Origin: Neoechinorhynchus agilis
Lineage: Eukaryota > Acanthocephala
DNA length: 64,000 nt
Assembly: GCA_051530055.1 (NCBI GenBank)
Contig: CM121342.1
Span: 5,704,001 to 5,768,000 of the forward strand
Direction of reading: 5' to 3'
The notes beneath the pieces are model-generated. The model was not told the DNA's origin. It did not search any database and worked only from the letters and a program-made list of their open reading frames with translations. How positions within the stretch are numbered: position 1 is the stretch's first letter; every line of letters starts with the position of its first letter. Shown here one piece after another: positions 52,518 through 64,000 of the stretch. Made by a program: the position numbers and the translations under genes.

Positions 52518-52876
52518 ACGTTTTCGGATACCAAAACCGCCGGACGACCCAGACAAGGATGCTTGCCAGCCGGCCTGGTTCGGAAGCTATCGCCAGGAAG
52601 CGAAATAATCGGTACGCAGGTCAATTGACTGCCGAAATAATCGGTCTGCATTTAAGCAAAGACGCTACCGTGAATTTTATAAAAATTTTACAGAGTTAGT
52701 AACAATGCCTATGAGATCTTTAGGCGTAATTCAATTTTCTAACTGAATCTTTTAACGAAGAATAGTTAAAACGAAGTTCGATTTTATTGTAAGAGATTAC
52801 AATTATTTTTAATTAGAGAGCATAAATCGATAATGTGAAAATTCGACATTTTAACAAAGAAATTTTCTTTACAGCA
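52518..52876. other. Spacer 3' of IFRD gene
   Basis: A junction region flanking the retroelement copy. A short direct repeat, gaaataatcggt, occurs twice near 52,600-52,650. No gene seen. Confidence 0.4.
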
Positions 52877-55800
52877 CTAGCTCTCGTTATCCGCCATTGT
52901 GAAGTCTACATTGTGCTTCTGATCTCTTTCTCTGCCTATTTTTTGATTTCGTTCAGCTGCATTGGCTTTGTGAAACCGTTGAATAACGTCTTTTCTAATT
53001 GTGGAACTATTTCCACTGCCAGTTAAATCATCGTCGTCATTGTCTGAATCATCGGTCATAATGGGTGCCGAATAAAGGCCGAACATCGCTCTAACGGCTT
53101 CATTTCGTTTCAAATGTTCAATAAAATCCGATCCGAGCACCTGGCTCAAAATCTCATAGCAAATCTCCTTATGGAAAGTGTCAATAATCAAACAATCGCT
53201 CCCATCAACGATTCTACTTCGACTTGAAGTCAGCTTAATCTTTTGTTGATTAGAATGCTCACCGTCCTTTAGATACGTATCCAGACGTTTGAACCCGTTT
53301 CTTTGAGCATTCAAGCCCTTCTTATGAACTCGTTTAGACACCTCAGTAGCCAATTCCTCCACTTGCTCGCAAATGTGAGGCGGAACTCGGATCGAACGTA
53401 TTTGACGAGTCCTGCTTTGTTCCGCTATTATCGCCAAAACGTTACATACGGCAGTCCGTACCGAAACCGACGAACTTCTCAAGAGAACTGGACATCGGCT
53501 GAAAAACGAGCTTATTGATTGCAGTGCAAAACTCATGTCTTCGTTCACTGAAGACGGAATGGCACATCCGTATCCTTCGAGAACGCTGGCACATAGAATT
53601 TCAGCGGCTACCGAGCATTCTCCATTGCGATTAGCTTGACCGTTTCCACTTGTGACTTTTACGTTAAAGAGTACGTTTAGAAGGGCAGTCAGGAGACGAC
53701 GACGAAGCTCAAAGTCCTCGTTCAGCATTAAGTCACCAACAACCAACATCCTCAATATTTCAGATCTTAGTCGAACGTCGACGTCGCTACTCAACGCTGT
53801 ATCAACGATAGCATCGAAGGTGCGGCTAAAATCATCGGAATAATCGCCGTCACAATTATTGGCACTTTTGAAAGAGATTTTTTAATGTTTAATTATCTCG
53901 ACTTGTGATGTGGTAGCCGTTTTTCACTGATCCATTTCCGATATTTCTCGTCGGATAACTGTGTGGCACCAGAAGCATTAAAGTTTCTGGGGATTGTGCG
54001 AGAAGCGAAATATCGGAAATTAGTGCATTTTTGAATCCGGGGGCAAAACTCTCAGAAAAAAGTCTTCTTCCCCCGCCCCAAAGAGGACAAAATAATCGAG
54101 GAGACCGTAAAAGGAATTCAGTTTGACAATTAAGAAGTTCTTAAAGCATTGATCGTAACGATTGATTACAGTGATTGGAAGCATTAAAGTTTCTGGGGAT
54201 TGTGCGAGAGGTGAAATATCGGAAATTAGTGCATTTTTGAATCCGGGGGCAAAACTCTGAGAAAAAAGAGTCTTCTTCCCCCGCCCCAAAGAGGACAAAA
54301 TAATAGAGGAGACCGTAAAAGGAATTCAGTTTGACAATTAAGAAGTAGTTCTTAAAGCATTAATCGTAACGATTGATTACAGTGATTGGAAGCATTAAAG
54401 TTTCTGGGGATTGTGCGAGAGGTGAAATATCGGAAATTAGTGCATTTTTGAATCCGGGGGCAAAACTCTGAGAAAAAAGAGTCTTCCCCCGCCCCAAAGA
54501 GGACAAAATAATCGAGGAGACCGTAAAAGGAATTCAGTTTGACAATTAAGAAGTTCTTAAAGCATTAATCGTAACGATTGATTACAGTGATTGGAAGCAT
54601 TAAAGTTTCTGGGGATTGTGCGAGAGGTGAAATATCGGAAATTAGTGCATTTTTGAATCCGGGGGCAAAACTCTGAGAAAAAGTCTTCCCGTCTTCCCCG
54701 CCCCAAAGAGGACAAAATAATCGAGGAGACCGTAAAAGGAATTCAGTTTGACAATTAAGTAGTTCTTAAAGCATTAATCGTAACGATTGATTACAGTGAT
54801 TGGAAGCATTAAAGTTTCTGGGGATTGTGCGAGAGGTGAAATATCGGAAATTAGTGCATTTTTGAATCCGGGGGCAAAACTCTGAGAAAAAGTCTTCCCC
54901 GCCCCAAAGAGGACAAAATAATCGAGGAGACCGTAAAAGGAATTCAGTTTGACAATTAAGAAGTAGTTCTTAAAGCATTAATCGTAACGATTGATTACAG
55001 TGATTGGAAGCATTAAAGTTTCTGGGGATTGTGCGAGAGGTGAAATATCGGAAATTAGTGCATTTTTGAATCCGGGGCAAAACTCTGAGAAAAAGTCTTT
55101 TCCCCGCCCCAAAGAGGACAAAATAATCGAGGAGACCGTAAAAGGAATTCAGTTTGACAATTAAGAAGTTCTTAAAGCTTTAATCGTAACGATTGATTAC
55201 AGTGATTGGAAGCATTAAAGTTTCTGGGGATTGTGCGAGAGGTGAAATATCGGAAATTAGTGCATTTTTGAATCCGGGGGCAAAACTCTGAGAAAAAGTC
55301 TTCCCCGCCCCAAAGAGGACAAAATAATAGAGGAGACCGTAAAAGGAATTCAGTTTGACAATTAAGAAGTAGTTCTTAAAGCTTTAATCGTAACGATTGA
55401 TTACAGTGATTGGAAGCATTAAAGTTTCTGGGGATTGTGCGAGAGGTGAAATATCGGAAATTAGTGCATTTTTGAATCCGGGGGCAAAACTCTGAGAAAA
55501 AAGGTCTTCTTCCCCCGCCCCAAAGAGGACAAAATAATCGAGGAGACCGTAAAAGGAATTCAGTTTGACAATTAAGAAGTAGTTCTTAAAGCATTAATCG
55601 TAACGATTGATTACAGTGATTGGAAGCATTAAAGTTTCTGGGGATTGTGCGAGAGGTGAAATATCGGAAATTAGTGCATTTTTGAATCCGGGGGCAAAAC
55701 TCTGAGAAAAAAGTCTTCTTCCCCCGCCCCAAAGAGGACAAAATAATCGAGGAGACCGTAAAAGGAATTCAGTTTGACAATTAAGAAGTTCTTAAAGCAT

Positions 55801-56322
55801 TAATCGTAACGATTGATTACAGTGATTGGAAGCATTAAAGTTTCTGGGGATTGTGCGAGAGGTGAAATATCGGAAATTAGTGAATTTTTGAATCCGGGGG
55901 CAAAACTCTGAGAAAAAAGGTATCTTCAGAGGAACTTTTTAACGGAGAATCAATTCAAGAATGTTCTCCGTTTTTTTTCAAAAGTGTTTCGTACTGAGTT
56001 GAATAAAAAGCATTCCCATGCATTTGACGGCTGTACATTTCGTATCGTTGGATTTTGATTTCAATGAGTGAGTTAAGAGAGCATCGTGAGCTGTGCTAGA
56101 AAACGAGGACAATACATTGAGCTTCTCGGACGAAAGATTTCTTGAAAGGACGACGTAGAGTCGTTGAAGATTCATGAGGTGAGGTACGGAGGGTCGCCTA
56201 TTTCCCAGATCTTCCAATTGTTGATCAAGATCGAATTCAAAGTCAGACGTATTCGAAGGTTCCTCTTCCTCCCGCACCACTCGGCGATCCTTCCTCCTTT
56301 TATTGGACGATTTGGACGGCAT
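52877..56322 (-). CDS. Interferon-related developmental regulator (IFRD1/2-like)
   Basis: Exon 1 (56,322 to about 55,995) starts MPSKSSNKRRKDRR; exon 2 (about 53,875-52,877) ends at the stop. They are separated by an intron of about 2.1 kb filled with a tandem array. The N-terminal armadillo-like part has SVPHLMNLQRLYVVLS...KCTAVKCMGMLFIQLS, then FDAIVDTALSSDVDVRLRSE. The C-terminal part has FKRLDTYLKDGE, then LIIDTFHKEICYEILSQVLG and IEHLKRNEAVRAMFGL, matching the IFRD C-terminal domain (IDSW...F.EVLGSG...HLQ.NE..R..F). About 440 residues, like animal IFRD proteins. These are ribosome- and transcription-linked regulators of differentiation. I could not make the exact splice edges agree in phase, so the boundary of exon 2 is approximate. 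Confidence 0.85.
53960..55925. repeat. 205-bp tandem array inside IFRD intron, about 10 copies
   Basis: tttctggggattgtgcgaga recurs near 53,983, 54,189, 54,401, 54,605, 54,814, 55,019, 55,221, 55,424, 55,634 and 55,841, a period of 202-212 bp. Length variation is concentrated in the block gagaaaaaagtcttcttccc. Each unit contains the near-palindrome taatcgtaacgattgatta. It fills almost the whole intron. Related copies, inverted, are at 40.5-40.9 kb. Confidence 0.95.
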
Positions 56323-56586
56323 TCGCAAAAAAAACTGAAATAGATTTTTAAGAGGAGGGAATCGTCGACGTGAAAGAAACACTTTTACGCTAGACGTTTT
56401 TTATCGTGGGATTTTCTCGCTCTCATAAACAAAGCTCACAAAGGAAATATTTTCCGCCTTTTTTGTGCCAATATCGACGATGGGTCAGTCGAATGTTCAA
56501 TAGAAACAGGTCAAATCTATTAGAATTTTTATTAGTGGCTCAGCCGGTAGTCTTTTTGATAGATATTTTTCTTTCCATTCACCAAC
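56323..56586. other. Region upstream of IFRD
   Basis: Short interval between IFRD and a repeated segment. It likely contains the IFRD promoter. No specific element recognised. Confidence 0.35.
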
Positions 56587-56998
56587 GAATGGACACCCGC
56601 AGTCCATCGCCGATTCATTGGTCTGGGAAGGTGCTGGTCCGTGCTCAATGCCCCCCAAGACCGTAGACGGTTAGAAGTTTGTACATCCTCGTCCGGAGGA
56701 GGGACTTATCAGTGAGTTCTCCCTTCAACACGGGGTATTTCTTCTCCTTTTGATTGTTCTCCCTTTGGCGACCGTGGATTCGAACCCTTTGACCCAACAT
56801 CCAAAGACGGCCGAATGGACACCCGCAGTCCATCGCCGATTCATTGGTCTGGGACTGTGCTCAATGCCCCCCAAGACCGTAGACGGTTATAAGTTCGTAA
56901 GAATCCCTCAGGATTCTCAGATACCTCCCGAGGAGGAGGAGGGACTCATCAGTGAGTTCTCCCTTCAACACGGGGTATTTCTTACGAAATCCCGGTCA
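56587..56998 (+). repeat. 226-bp-spaced direct repeat with fold-back segment
   Basis: gaatggacacccgcagtcca starts at 56,587 and again at 56,813. Both are followed by tcgccgattcattggtctgg and by ccccccaagaccgtagacgg. The second copy carries a palindrome, in which ttcgtaagaa pairs with ttcttacgaa about 90 bp later. It resembles the hairpin family at 33 kb: atacctc, gaggagg and gggactc blocks occur in the same order. Probably the 5' part of a retroelement fragment. Confidence 0.7.
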
Positions 56999-57660
56999 AG
57001 ACAAAACTTTTCCTTCAAAATGTTCTTCGAGACTGGTAGGCTCCCCTCAAACGATCCAAGAAAGGCCGGCAAAGCAAGGTCGACTAGCGCCCGAATTCCC
57101 AATCCCCCAGACGACACAGGCAAAGAAGCTTGTCGCCACGCCTCATCTGAGAGCTGGACATTTAAAATACGCTCGAGACAAGCCCTCACCTTGTCGTCGA
57201 GCTTTGCCAATCCTTTTTTGTGTTTGAAAAATGTTGCTGTGCGAACCTTGTACAATAATTTGGGGATGAAGAGCGCGTTCTTTATGAGAAACAAGGCTTC
57301 ATGAGCCGAGAGAGCGCTCACCCTATCGCACAGCAACGAAAGTTTCGGTATGATACGGCCGATCTCATCTTCCACATTTGAATCGAAGACGCAACCGCCC
57401 AGGAGGTTGAGTTGTTCCCGAGTCACGAGTTTCAGACCTGGAGCTACGGCCTCGAACCCATCCATTAGTTCTTTGACTTTGGCGGCGTCTCCAATATTCA
57501 ATACAAGGAGCTCACATTTTCCAGCATTGAGCTCAATGCTCATTCTCGAGGTCTCCCTTACGAGGCTATTGGATTTACTGTTAGGGAGAATGCAATTTGA
57601 CCTAGAGGATCTCTTTGCTGCACTCCTCTTTGGGACCAGAGAAAATACTGGAAGGCTAAC
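56965..57660 (-). pseudogene. Non-LTR (LINE) reverse transcriptase fragment
   Basis: Reading leftwards, the segment near 57,650-57,560 encodes GVQQRDPLGQIAFSLTVNPI, close to the palm motif QQGDPLGPLLFSLAL. After an internal loss of the YLDD box, the open frame from 57,543 continues with LNAGKCELLVLN, LFLIKNALFIPKLLYKVRTA and LPVSSGGLGIRALVDLALPAFLGS, here given in short pieces, which form the thumb and adjoining region of a non-LTR reverse transcriptase. It resembles the relic at 9.7-10.2 kb. The fragment stops at the edge of the USP inverted duplication. Clade not assigned. Confidence 0.8.
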
Positions 57661-60600
57661 TTTCTCTCTCTCGATAGAAACAATAATAGAATAAAAATTC
57701 TATTCAACGCAGAATTAAACAATACTTGCTGTAAACATCCTTTAAAGACGCCATTATCAGCTTTCTGGTCTCCATGTCAAGTCCAGAGCCATCCTCGGTT
57801 ACTGCCAAGTAACATATCGCCATCATTCGCTTCAATTGCCGTTCACACTTTTTGACTTTATTGGAAGAACTAAAAGAAGTTTTTAGGTCTTTAACAAACA
57901 AAAACCCACGGAAAAAGTTCGAGCATCTTCAGTACAGAAAGGGCCAGGAACCACTGCTCATTCGTAAAGATCGAATCTTCAGAAAACTCTGCCAAAAGGC
58001 CGTAGGTCGAGTCAACAACAATCAGTTTCTCCAAATTCGATTTTTCCTGCTCAATCAATACTTCCTGAAAAAAAAAGATTTTATCGAATTTCGTTGCCTC
58101 AAACCGACTTACCGAAGTGAACATTTGAGTAATGAAATTCTGTTTGTGGAGAAATCCCTTTGGATTGTTAAGGTAACGTTTCAGGACTCGGATAGTCTTT
58201 TCAAGAATAAACGAACTGGATTCACAGAAAAACAAAATCCTATCAGCGCAATAGGAAGCCAGTGATTGGTTATTGGAAGTATCGTCGCTTTCCACATACA
58301 ACAAAAAAGCTTCGATTACATCAGAAATCAAAACTGATTTTCCTAGAAGACGTTTATCCGTTTTTAGCTCCAAAGTTAAATATTTATCCAGCAGTTGAAA
58401 AAAACGAAAGTTTTCATTTCGTTCAATCTTTATCGCTTGAACTCCTTTAATATCTCGCATCTCCATGGCACTTTTCTTGATATTTTCAATCAAATTTATG
58501 ACCATCGTTCTCAGGATCTTCGGCGAAATCTTTTCCTCGTCGGAATCGTATTTTTCAAGATAAAGGAAAATCAATGCAATGTATTCATTAGCATTTGAAA
58601 GAGAAAATTTTTCAGTTACAATTAAATTTTGAGCAAGAAAGGAAATGGCCTGTTGTCGGCGATGTTTGTTTGCTTGTTTCATTGATGAATCCAGGAGTTG
58701 TAATATCGAACAACGGATCGCTTCGGATTCCGACTTAAAGAGAATTCCTTTGACGTCGCGGTCACCGTCCTTCCAATTTAAAATTCTATCTATTGTTAGA
58801 TTCGAAATATTGACATTGAATATCGCCCCTTCGAGATCGATTGGCATTTGAGTATTCCTAGATTTTTGAAGTTTAATTACACCGGAAAAAATGGGATTCT
58901 GATGGTAGACGGAACGTGCCAAAGCGCTAAAATAAGACTTTATGCGTTCGAGATTATCTCTCACGGAATCGTAGTCAACATTCGAAAATGCCCCGTTTCA
59001 TCGTTGGTTTCTCTCAAACTTTAATTTTGCTAAGAATCAATTTTTGGTAAAAGTGTCGATTTTAGAGACGTGGACAAGTGGTTTTGAGTCCTTTAGAATT
59101 TTGTACTCTTTGTACCCTTAAAAATTCAATGCAGATATCCTAAAAAAAAGTAAAATATTTCGATAACTTCGAAGGTAAAGTTCCAATGTTTCTTGTTGAG
59201 TAAAAAAAACGTTCTTAGCAAAGAAGTTTTTTCGGGATTTAATCGAATCTTTTTCTTTAGGCAGATTTTAATCTTTCTGGTTTGTGAAAACCTTTGACAA
59301 ATATCAAATCTTAAATTCTCAACCATTTTTCATCTCTAATTTTGGACAGTGAGTTGTTGAAAGTCCTAAAATCCCAATTAAGAGTTGCTTTTAAAATTAA
59401 AAATTAAGCGATTTAAAACGTTCTAATCGACTTACGCCATTAACATCGACGTTACGGACACTGGAAAATCTTCGATTGCTCCCGTGATCATAAATTCAAT
59501 TAAATGCGTATTAATTTCCGCTTTTCTCGTTTGCTAAACACTCGGCTTAATTCATTTTCTTTTGAGTGGTCTTACCGCAGCCGCTAATAAGACTTTGATC
59601 AATATTTGTCGGTGAATATTCGATTCGATTAAATCGTTGAAGAATCCAGAAGCACAGGGCAATCGTTTCGGAACTTCAGGCTGCGGTTCTGGAAATCCTT
59701 CAATAATCAGAGACGGTGCTTCGTAGTTGAGCATCCATTCATTTTCACTTTGAGGCGTACAAAGTTCTTCTAAACAATCGCAATCTTCCTTTAAACAGAC
59801 TTTCTTGTACACAACAATATTCAAGGAAATATCGATCGTTTTATCCATCGATTGCAACATTATCTTCAATTCCTCATTTTTGATTTCATATGCACGTTCG
59901 TGGTCGGTGATGAGCCAATCAAATGATCCGTCGACCGAATCCAAGAATCGGGCAGCGATAAGGAGAATGCAATGCGTTTCTATGTTGTGGATTTTATACA
60001 ACCTCGCAAATTCTTCGTAAAATACCGGAGATGACCGAGATTCGTCTCCGTCGTGTAACAATCCAGAAATATCGATTTCGTGGCTTGGTATTTCGTCGAT
60101 TTTGAATGATGTGATCAAACTGACGAGCATATAAGGAGGCGCTACCGTCAATTTCTTCGAGATTTTATGTTGAGTCTATTTTAAAAAAAAAGAAATATTG
60201 TTAATTTGTAAATCTGAGCAAAAAAAGTAGAACACCGGACGAGAGTTTTGAGGTTTGTGAAGATTAAAACAGAAGCGTTGGTTCTGATTTTTATTTAAAC
60301 CTAAAAATGTTTTTGTTAAGAAAGTGCAGTCTCGGTTCTGTTTTCAGGAACTTTTAAATTTCAGTTATAACATTTCTTCAAAAATCTCAAAACTCGAAAG
60401 TTCGTTTGTAATTCATTTACCTCTCTATCACATTTTTGGCACGTTTGAACAATGACGGATTCGAAATTGAGGAGTCCATCGGTGATTAGCAGCGAATCCG
60501 TCTCGGCGAAAAACTGAACATTTTCGCTTAATTCGAAAAATCCGCACATTTGACACTTTACCAGTTTCCTAATAGTCATCGAAAAGGTTTTTAAAAAAAT

Positions 60601-63600
60601 TAGATCTTTAGAGATTATCCGGCACTCGTTGTCGATTTTTAAAGCGCAATCGAGTAAAAAATTCTCAAAGCTACAATATTCTCGATTCTTGATTGATGGA
60701 TTAAGAACGCCGTTTTTGAAACTGTACCAAGCTGAAGACCAAGAATTTTTTGCTTCCACATCCAACTCAGATCCGCCGGATTTAAAAAATGTATGGAGCG
60801 TTTTTAGCATCAAACACTTTTCCAGCTCATCGCCGCTGAGCTCAATAACGGCATCGGAGATTTCTTTTACGTGGAAAAGGAGCTGCAAGCAGCTATTTGT
60901 AGAGCACATTCCGGACGAGTTCTTTAAAAATCATCCATTCTCTTTTTTTTGAGACATTTCGAAGAGAATCGACGATGAGTATTGATCTGGGTGAAATCGC
61001 AGAGCCTCTAATCGATTCAAGATTTTTTCGAATGTCCGTGCAGACATCTTTGGACCACGGATGCGTTTTCCGCTGAAATTTAAACATCGAAAAGTGTGAG
61101 AAAACGCTCAATATGAAATCTTCGTGAGGAACGAGATTCTTAGCGAGAACTTCAAATCGAGTCCAAATCCTTTTGTCGCGGTACCTAAACTTTGTACGTT
61201 ACTCAAGAGATTTTTTTGAAAAATGAAGCGAACTTACATTAAATGGAGAGAAGTGAATTTAAAATCTCGAGATTGTAAGACGGCTTCGTGTACATCAGCG
61301 AATGGAAGTGCCATGTTTTTCAATAAATAAAATGTGAATTCATTGATAAAAGTATCTTTGTCGCTTACTCCATCGTCCGTTTTTTTTAAATAAATCAAAG
61401 CAATTACCAAATCTAACACATGAACCAGAAAATACGAAATATTTTGAAACGCTGCTTCGTCGCCATCGTATTCTTCATTTGTTTTATTTAAGCACATAAA
61501 ATGCTGGCACAGCTTGGATATTACCATTTCAACGTCTCCAATAATATCGATTTGAGAAGATTCGTATTTGCGTAAACAAAGATGACATGTCAAGAGTTCG
61601 ATTGATTGATCGAGTGAGCATAAATTTCGATAATTGCGATTTATTTTCCCATTTAAAACGAAGTCAAAATGGTTGCTTAACATCGAAACGATGATCGTCT
61701 GGTGACTGGAAATTATCTCCAGAAGTAGAGCTGCGATTCTGGCACGAATCAAAAATTGATTTGGACAAAAAAGAAGAGCCAAAATTAGTCGCTGCCACTC
61801 TTTGTCCGTTAAGAGATCGTCCACCGATTTCTTATCACTTGATTGAAAAAATGTTCCGATCATATCGATAATCATTATACATCTTGTGAACGCAGTAACT
61901 ATAACAGAATTTTCGACGTTTTATTCGAAAAAATAATCTTACCGTCGGTTCTTAAAGAAGCCTCCAAATGATAATATCCGCGTTCCGGCAAAATTATATC
62001 TTTTAAATTTTGAAAGCATAGAGATAAAAATCCTTCCTTATTTGAGTTGATGATTTCCTTAAATATGTAAAAAAAATTAAAAACTCTTCGAAAACAAACA
62101 GCGAAAATAGTCAGCGTTCGTTGAATTACTTTAAAAACTTAATTTTATTATACGGCGAAAGTATAAAAAATTATTGCATATTAAAGATCAAATTAGAAAT
62201 AAAATCTTGAAGCTTCAAATTGGTCTTTTACAGCAAAATTAAGTTCAATTTTGTTAAAATTTATTTTAAGCTTCAGTAATAATAAATTTGAACGAAGAAA
62301 TAATTTTTAGAAATTTGAATGAAAACGTTTGCTTTCTGAATCTTCGATAACATTATTGCCATGCTAATTTACTTTTTATTCAAAGCGAAACTAAAATCTT
62401 AAATAGTTAAAATCAAGTATTTCAAATTTTTAAAACTGAGAAATTTATACCTGCGAAATTCTAGACGATTTTACGGCGGAAAAGCTATTTTTGAGCATCA
62501 TTCGAATCAATCGATGTCCGTCACCGATTTCGGCCATTGTTAGCGCACTTGTCAAATCTTTCATGAAATCAGTGAGTATGCAGTGGTTTTCTTCACATAG
62601 AACATTCCTAAAATGAACGGAAAAAGGACATTTCGAGTGTTCAGTTTGATGAGTTTTGGCTAAATCTCGAAGGAAAAATCTAAGAGTCTCTATTATATTT
62701 TATGATAAGCGACTTTTCTTGGAATAAGAAAATAAGATTCGTTTTAATAACTCTGAAAACTTTTGCTTCGTTTCTTTGAATTTCATTAAAACTTCAAAAT
62801 TAAACTCAAAACGTTTCGTCGTTCGTAAAACAAAGCTTTTTTCGTAAAATGTTCAATACCAACCAGAATAAGGCAACCAACGCGTTTAAAACGAGTTTTC
62901 CTTCATTTTTATATACGACCAATGGCAGATCCTTGATCTCAAGAAGTTGCCGAATTCCGTTCGAATCTACGAACAAATACACGAAGTCTTTGAATCCTTT
63001 TGAACCTGGTAAATATTTGGATTTTTTCGATGTCAAAAGAGTGCCGATTGCCTAATCGTGAATCTGAGTTCAGTATTTAAACCGCCTCAACTTACTTCAA
63101 TAACGTAAATAAGTTCCGCTGCCGAAATCGATGAAATTTTCAGTAATTTTATGAGACAATTTCCATCATTTCGTTGTGCGTTCTAAAATTAACCTATTGA
63201 AATAATTAAATCCCATTTGACTGACTTCAAACAAATTGTATAATCCATAACAAATGTCCTGTGAAGTTGGTAACAAGTTTAATAAATATACGGAATCGGT
63301 GACGAGCTCAGTTAATCTTTGAAAGTGAAAATTTTACAAGTTTAACAAGAAAATATCTTACATTGATTTGTCGGCATTGGTTTTGTTTTGTAAAATTTCT
63401 CTAAAAAAAGCGGAATCGCTGCATTTTAGAGAGCCAAGTAAAAAGGAATTGAACGTTGAATGTTCCGTTACTGCTGACGTAATGTCAATATCCTAAACGA
63501 AAATTATTAAATTGTATTTAAGATAAGCTTTTCTTACACAACTCGTAGAATGCGGACACAATTTTTCCCGTTTTTTCTTTTTATTTTCGATTATCGATAG

Positions 63601-64000
63601 TTCGATTTCCTTATAAGTAACTTGACCGAGCCACGTTGCGTTATACTCCAATTTCTGAAATGAAAAAAATTCTTAAACGTTACGAATTAGCAGTCTGACT
63701 TTACCTTCTCGTCAACATTGGATAGAACCAGCGTAGACGAAGGCTCAATCAAATCATCAATGAAATTAAATTTCCGAAGAATATCTTTTAGTGGACTACC
63801 GGATCGAACGAATGCGACGATTACTCGATCTTTTGAGTCGCGACTGCTATAACAAATTATCGATTGGCTCGTCAGCGTTCCATGCGAATGCTCGCAAGTC
63901 CACGAAGATAAACGCGCGAACGAATGCAATTGGTCAACGATGTGGCCAATCAGACGACGAAGTGAGACGCCATTCGATTCTGGTGGTTGTTCTCTCTTCC
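57661..64000 (-). repeat. Right arm of large inverted duplication
   Basis: Near-perfect reverse complement of 18,413-24,758, running to the window edge, so the full arm length is unknown. The inner boundary is the tctctctctcgatagaaaca stretch at 57,663, which joins directly to the LINE fragment. Confidence 0.95.
57704..64000 (-). CDS. Second copy of USP9X/USP24-like gene, 5' part beyond window
   Basis: Same exons as the 3' two-thirds of the gene at 14,494-24,709, on the opposite strand, with the stop at 57,704. It includes the UBL-like region (VIVAFVRSGSPLKDIL), the Cys box (GMCSTNSCLQLL), the zinc-finger CxxC pairs and the His-less C-terminal peptidase half. Differences from the first copy are few: a Pro-to-Gln and a Lys-to-Asn change in one exon, and an A-tract of 8 rather than 9 in the 35-nt intron before the Cys box. 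No disabling change was found relative to the first copy, so both could be expressed. It could alternatively be the other haplotype misjoined in assembly. Confidence 0.7.

Noticed and set aside
56735-56800. tRNA-like T-loop (ggttcgaatcc on the minus strand)
   Set aside because: No matching A box or cloverleaf could be drawn, and the sequence is part of a repeated retroelement fragment.

Overview
The window looks like nuclear DNA of a small invertebrate animal. It is AT-rich, with GT-AG introns mostly 35-100 nt long whose acceptors end in tttag or ttcag, and it carries conserved animal genes: a diaphanous-type formin, DEK, a large UBA-bearing ubiquitin-specific peptidase, CPEB, protein kinase N and an IFRD protein. 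The intron style and gene size would fit a nematode or another compact-genome invertebrate. I cannot fix the phylum from sequence alone.

Layout. 0.4-1.9 kb: 186-bp tandem array. 2.0-5.2 kb (-): formin. 5.5-6.8 kb: 141-bp array. 7.1-8.8 kb (+): a MITE-like palindrome, an unrecognised ORF and a DEK-like gene with a CRE palindrome upstream. 9.3-13.9 kb: fragments of non-LTR and Penelope-like retroelements. 14.5-24.7 kb (+): a many-exon USP9X/USP24-like gene whose peptidase domain keeps the Cys box but seems to have lost the catalytic His. 24.9-26.7 kb (-): CPEB, tail-to-tail with it. 27.2-33.8 kb: three tandem arrays in a row (about 460-bp higher-order, 39-bp, and 269-bp hairpin units). 35.7-41.3 kb (+): a secreted Ser/Thr/Glu-rich protein with 84-residue repeats and a non-repetitive, propeller-like C-terminus. 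41.6-44.0 kb: 250-bp array. 44.1-47.7 kb (+): protein kinase N. 48.4-52.5 kb: inverted copy of the 10.0-12.1 kb retroelement, with a 121-bp array expanded inside one end. 52.9-56.3 kb (-): IFRD gene whose single intron is filled by a 205-bp array. 56.6-57.7 kb: non-LTR reverse transcriptase fragment. 57.7-64.0 kb (-): second, nearly identical, inverted copy of the USP gene, cut by the window edge.

The main structural feature is two separate inverted duplications. One is the USP gene (18.4-24.76 kb against 57.66-64.0 kb, spacer about 33 kb). The other is the retroelement copy (10.04-12.0 kb against 50.56-52.52 kb). Tandem arrays, several containing palindromes, make up a large share of the rest. 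Clusters of small deletions inside some arrays suggest long-read consensus errors, so array copy numbers, and possibly the large inversion, should be treated as provisional. The host genes are ordinary housekeeping and signalling genes; I see no operon or pathway linking them.
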